DNA from: Halosimplex aquaticum
GTDB taxonomy: Archaea; Halobacteriota; Halobacteria; Halobacteriales; Haloarculaceae
DNA length: 64,000 bases
Reading direction: 5' to 3'
NCBI RefSeq assembly: GCF_028747785.1
Contig: NZ_CP118158.1
Coordinates: forward strand, 434,001 to 498,000
The notes beneath the pieces were generated by a model that made no database searches, was not told the DNA's origin, and worked only from the letters and a program-made list of their open reading frames with translations. The stretch's first letter is position 1; every line of letters begins with the position of its first letter. This document shows, piece after piece, positions 62,068-64,000 of the stretch. A program made the translations under genes and the position numbers.

Positions 62068-62694
62068 ATGGAGAAGACGCCCTCGGGGACGTCGGTGGGG
62101 GTCGAGGACCCCTACGCCCACGTCGACCGGTGCGACCACTGCACCGACGACGGGCGCTGCCGGTTCGCCGTGGAACAGGGCGAGCGCGACCCCGAGTTCG
62201 CGAACGCGCGGAGCCGCGACGACTTCCGGTGTCCCGTCGTGGGCGACCTGGACGAGGAGGGGCTCACCGGTCCGTGGGAGTGGGCCGACTGCCCCCACTT
62301 CCGCGCTCGCAACCGCGACCGGGAGTGCGAGCGCTGCGGCCTCGAAGAGCACCGGATGGCCCACGACGACGAGCGGCCGCTGCTGGAGGAACATCACCTC
62401 TCCTATCGATCGGGGTCTCGCGAGGGGGACGGCGACCCGAGCCACGAGATCACCGTCTTCCTCTGCCGGTGGTGTCACGCCAAGGTCCACAAGTCGTGGG
62501 CCAGCGTCGAAGACGACGTGAACCCCGATCCCGAGGCCATCGCAGAGCGCGAGGGACGGCGTTCGCGCGAGCAGGCGGAACTGGGGTTCCAGTCGGCGGC
62601 CGAGCGATTCGGGGGCGAGGGCGACGACGAGGGCACCGACGAGGGCGGCGACGCCGGAGACGGCTTCGACGCTGGCGGCGGCTTCGACGCGTAG
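62068..62694 (+). CDS. Zinc-binding HNH-like protein (DUF7097-type)
   Basis: 208 residues from ATG 62068. Cysteine-rich N-terminus: [14 protein letters not shown], then FRCPVVGD and ADCPHF. The central region has [32 protein letters not shown], i.e. two Cys pairs around His-His, the HNH/treble-clef layout. The C-terminus is an acidic Gly-rich tail. It could be a nuclease or a structural zinc protein. No restriction or toxin partner is near. An alternate upstream frame overlaps the regulator gene and was rejected. Confidence 0.78.
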   Translation: MEKTPSGTSVGVEDPYAHVDRCDHCTDDGRCRFAVEQGERDPEFANARSRDDFRCPVVGDLDEEGLTGPWEWADCPHFRARNRDRECERCGLEEHRMAHDDERPLLEEHHLSYRSGSREGDGDPSHEITVFLCRWCHAKVHKSWASVEDDVNPDPEAIAEREGRRSREQAELGFQSAAERFGGEGDDEGTDEGGDAGDGFDAGGGFDA

Positions 62695-62726
62695 ACTTTT
62701 GCGCGCGACGGTCGAACTAGCGTGGT

Positions 62727-63197
62727 ATGACCGACGAGAGCGCCACGGACGGGGCGGGGCCGACGCACCCCCACGCGGTCGGCCACGTCCACCTGAAAGT
62801 GCGGGACCTGGAGCGGGCGCTGGCGTTCTACCGGAGCGTCCTCGGTCTCGACGTGACCGAGCGCGAGGGGCGCTACGTCTTCCTCTCGTGGGGCGAGCGC
62901 CACCACGACGTGGCCCTGCAGGAGGTCGGCGCGGGCGCCGACGGGCCGGGCCCCGGCGTCGGCCTCTACCACGTCGCCTTCGAGGTGGAGGCGCCGAGCG
63001 CGCTCGCGGCCGTCTTCGAGCGCCTGCGCGACCGCGAGGTGCAGGTCAGTCCGGTCGACCACGGCATCAGCAAGGCGCTGTACTTCGCCGACCCCGACGG
63101 CAACGGGATCGAGGTGTACCTCGACACCCGCGAGTCACGGGCAGAGACGGCGTGGCGCGGCCGCAACGAGCGGTTCGACCCGACGGAACTGGCGTGA
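62727..63197 (+). CDS. VOC family protein (glyoxalase/dioxygenase fold)
   Basis: 156 residues. Two beta-alpha-beta-beta-beta motifs: HAVGHVHLKVRDLERALAFYRSVLGLDVTEREG with a metal His, then GVGLYHVAFEVEAPSALAAVFERL and KALYFADPDGNGIEVYLDT with the metal Glu. This is the catechol-2,3-dioxygenase-like subclass. The TATA-like GACTTTTGC (62695-62703) lies ~27 nt upstream of the ATG. The substrate is unknown; it is monocistronic. Confidence 0.92.
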   Translation: MTDESATDGAGPTHPHAVGHVHLKVRDLERALAFYRSVLGLDVTEREGRYVFLSWGERHHDVALQEVGAGADGPGPGVGLYHVAFEVEAPSALAAVFERLRDREVQVSPVDHGISKALYFADPDGNGIEVYLDTRESRAETAWRGRNERFDPTELA

Positions 63198-63231
63198 GGC
63201 GCTCGACCGGGTAGTCGAGACGCCGCGCCGT

Positions 63232-64000
63232 TCAGACGGTCTCGTCTTCTTCCCCGGGAAGGAGCGGCGCGTCGCGGACGCCGAACGAGAGCGCGCCCGC
63301 GGCGATCCCGCCGACCAGGACGACGAACCAGTAGTTCGACAGCCGGAAGAGGAACACCGCGGCGGTCGCCGTCGGGAGGTCGACCAGGGCCATCGCCGCG
63401 ACGACGGCCGCCAGGGCCACCTCGAACCCGCCGAGTCCGCCCGGTAGCGGGACGACGTTCAGCAGCGTCACGACGGGGATGGCGAAGACGACGAGCATGA
63501 ACGGGACGTGCGATTCGATGGCGAGGAAACTCGTGTACAGCGGGAGCAGGAAGAACACCCAGCCCGTGATCGACAGCGCGACTGCGGCGGCGATGCCGCG
63601 GCGGTCGCCGGCCAGTTGCCCGACCACTGCGGTGTACCGTTCGAGCGCGTCCCGGACGCGGTCGGGCGCCAGCGCCGCTCGGGCTCGGTCGGAGAGCCGT
63701 CCGACGGTCCGTCGGAGCGCGCCGGCCGTCGCCAGCAGCGCGCGTTCGAGGGTGGCCCGCCGGTAGACCGCCAGCAGCGACAGCCCCAGGATGCCGACGG
63801 AGATGGCGACCATCGTCACCAGAACGGTCTGGAGGAGCGCGCCCGTGGGGCCGCGGCGCGTGAGTATCAGCACCGCGAGGCCGACGACGGCGATGACGAG
63901 CGAGGCGACGACGTTCAGGAAGGCGAAGACCGTCGCCGCCGCGAGCGCGGAGTCGTGGGGCGCGTCGGTCTCGGCGCTGACGGTGTACGACAGCAGGACC
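63232..64000 (-). CDS. Flippase-like (UPF0104/AglD-type) membrane protein, N-terminal part missing
   Basis: On the minus strand the frame is open from 64000 to the stop at 63232, so only the last ~255 residues are seen. They form about six membrane helices around GWVFFLLPLYTSFLAIESHVPFML, VVTLLNVVPLPGGLGGFEVAL (conserved P-GG-GG-E motif) and FRLSNYWFVVLVGGIAAG. This is the lysylphosphatidylglycerol-synthase TM / flippase-like family (UPF0104), which includes the C-terminal part of dolichol-linked glycosyltransferase AglD. The missing N-terminus lies beyond the window. Confidence 0.88.
   Translation of the reverse strand, partial: VLLSYTVSAETDAPHDSALAAATVFAFLNVVASLVIAVVGLAVLILTRRGPTGALLQTVLVTMVAISVGILGLSLLAVYRRATLERALLATAGALRRTVGRLSDRARAALAPDRVRDALERYTAVVGQLAGDRRGIAAAVALSITGWVFFLLPLYTSFLAIESHVPFMLVVFAIPVVTLLNVVPLPGGLGGFEVALAAVVAAMALVDLPTATAAVFLFRLSNYWFVVLVGGIAAGALSFGVRDAPLLPGEEDETV

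Overview
This window is a segment of a haloarchaeal (class Halobacteria) chromosome. The evidence is a very high G+C content, strongly acidic proteins, TATA-like boxes about 25-30 nt upstream of (nearly) leaderless starts, and archaeal signature genes: smc-scpA, cetZ, gatB, mfnA, truD, eL43-rpoP-pcc1, prefoldin beta, a KMSKS-less archaeal MetRS, Bat-type regulators and F420/FMN LLM oxidoreductases. It is mostly core chromosome. No integrase, transposase, CRISPR array or phage module is visible.

Layout. 1-852: end of a MATE transporter. 1082-2164: Gln/Pro-rich low-complexity protein behind a hairpin-rich leader. 2301-7717: LLM oxidoreductase, gatB and two tandem paralogous Thr/Pro-linker lipoproteins. 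7898-12785: chromosome condensation operon (coiled-coil protein, smc, scpA). 13256-17196: FilR1-like regulator, micro-ORF, CetZ tubulin, a nest of long inverted repeats, PhzF-like enzyme. 17233-23777: PAP2 membrane enzyme overlapping an orphan Tat lipoprotein of the oligopeptide-binding type, a membrane protein, PEP synthase. 23818-29258: small membrane protein, SDR, a wHTH+DICT signalling pair, MfnA decarboxylase, VTT protein, and a wHTH / 46-aa peptide / membrane protein trio linked by ATGA overlaps. 29375-36158: tRNA-like fold, MetRS, Na+/Ca2+ exchanger, YegP-like protein followed by tandem copies of its own 3' end, then an NfeD/SPFH membrane-microdomain group. 36264-42069: wHTH proteins, TRAM protein, YkgJ Fe-S/zinc protein, MBL hydrolase, TruD, DUF2103.

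42153-45689 holds three paralogous cytosolic beta-propeller genes, two of them divergently transcribed. This is the best candidate for an undescribed system. 45801-50666 is the translation/transcription/KEOPS cluster eL43-rpoP-pcc1 and prefoldin-beta-DUF3194, interrupted by a Bat-type PAS/GAF/HTH regulator whose 5' part is frameshifted at a (GC)n tract, plus a wHTH protein. 50821-57056: phosphotransferase, a multispan membrane protein with a zinc-finger membrane partner, a secreted acidic protein, a bifunctional-nuclease-family protein and a GT2 glycosyltransferase. 57209-64000: micro-ORF and terminator hairpins, IPMS/citramalate synthase, LLM oxidoreductase, DUF192 protein, a solitary sdhC with a triplicated N-terminal heptapeptide, a Bat-like HTH protein, an HNH-like zinc protein, a VOC protein and a truncated flippase-like membrane protein.

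The genes fall into small transcription units rather than one pathway. The clearest multi-gene units are coiled-coil/smc/scpA, PAP2/SBP, wHTH/DICT, wHTH/peptide/membrane protein, NfeD/SPFH, eL43/rpoP/pcc1 and pfdB/DUF3194. Start codons were chosen from family length, TATA spacing and 4-nt overlaps. All functions are assigned from motif and family recognition by eye; no database search was run.
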